From positions 124,001 through 188,000 of the forward strand of contig NZ_WBSO01000002.1 of assembly GCF_009299485.1 (NCBI RefSeq): a stretch of DNA of 64,000 nt. Reading direction: 5' to 3'. The notes beneath the pieces are model-generated. The model ran no database searches, was not told where the DNA came from, and saw only the letters and a list, made by a program, of their open reading frames with translations. Numbering within the stretch: the first letter of the stretch is position 1; each line of letters begins with the position of its first letter. The stretch is from Bifidobacterium apri (GTDB lineage Bacteria; Actinomycetota; Actinomycetes; Actinomycetales; Bifidobacteriaceae). Position numbers and translations under genes: made by a program. Of this stretch, positions 63,945-64,000 are shown in pieces.

Positions 63945-64000
63945 GTGCAAATACCTACACGGTCGCGATACTGGCACTCGCGCCAAACATGGCTTTGCGG

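Overview
The window looks like a chromosomal segment of a Bifidobacterium or close relative: GC-rich, with typical actinobacterial neighbourhoods (alr-dgt-dnaG, coaBC-coaX, glmS, luxS), intracellular GH42 and GH51 glycosidases, a LacI regulator and dipeptide-type ABC transport. This assignment rests on gene content and protein style only. I see no prophage, no insertion sequence and no cas genes.

Layout. 1-2367: minus-strand MacB-type ABC unit (ATPase, surface protein, permease cut by the left edge). 2549-2622: tRNA-Arg(TCT), followed by a stem-loop and a 17/19-bp tandem repeat. 2906-6788: ion/anion permease and GH51 arabinofuranosidase. 7095-14126: RpiR regulator, ATPase, a 953-aa permease-permease-binding-protein fusion, PhnW and PhnX, which together form a 2-aminoethylphosphonate uptake and degradation locus. 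14266-20674 (minus): DUF1445, PxpA, fused PxpBC, biotin carboxylase-BCCP and DUF4392, a tightly packed 5-oxoproline/D-glutamate-cyclase-like operon. 20937-34638: class IV aminotransferase, dnaG, dgt, alr, amino-acid permease, GNAT, luxS, recQ and a membrane-anchored arylsulfotransferase. 35088-37448: cystathionine gamma-lyase/synthase and cystathionine beta-synthase/cysteine synthase. 37957-42202: polytopic membrane protein, a 0.9-kb array of 13 palindromes at about 73-bp period, and a 2-hydroxyacid dehydrogenase. 42678-48581 (minus): complete peptide-type ABC transporter. 48756-51039: coaX and coaBC. 51340-56022: LacI regulator, GH42 beta-galactosidase and a sugar-binding lipoprotein without permeases. 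56238-59038: glmS and an RluA-type pseudouridine synthase. 59127-63872 (minus): a locus with a MacA-like adaptor, ATPase, MacB-like permease, a small secreted lactococcin-972-like peptide and two related lipoproteins.

How it fits together. The phosphonate locus would import 2-aminoethylphosphonate, transaminate it to phosphonoacetaldehyde and cleave it to acetaldehyde and phosphate. In the 5-oxoproline operon the biotin carboxylase-BCCP plus the KipI/KipA-type PxpBC resemble a split urea carboxylase, and the two halves of the mammalian D-glutamate cyclase are present as separate genes. In the bacteriocin-like locus two promoter regions share a 13-bp identical box overlapping the -35 element, which argues that transporter and peptide are co-regulated.

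The strongest candidates for something new are the fused phosphonate transporter, the 73-bp palindrome array, and the bacteriocin-like locus with its shared promoter box.
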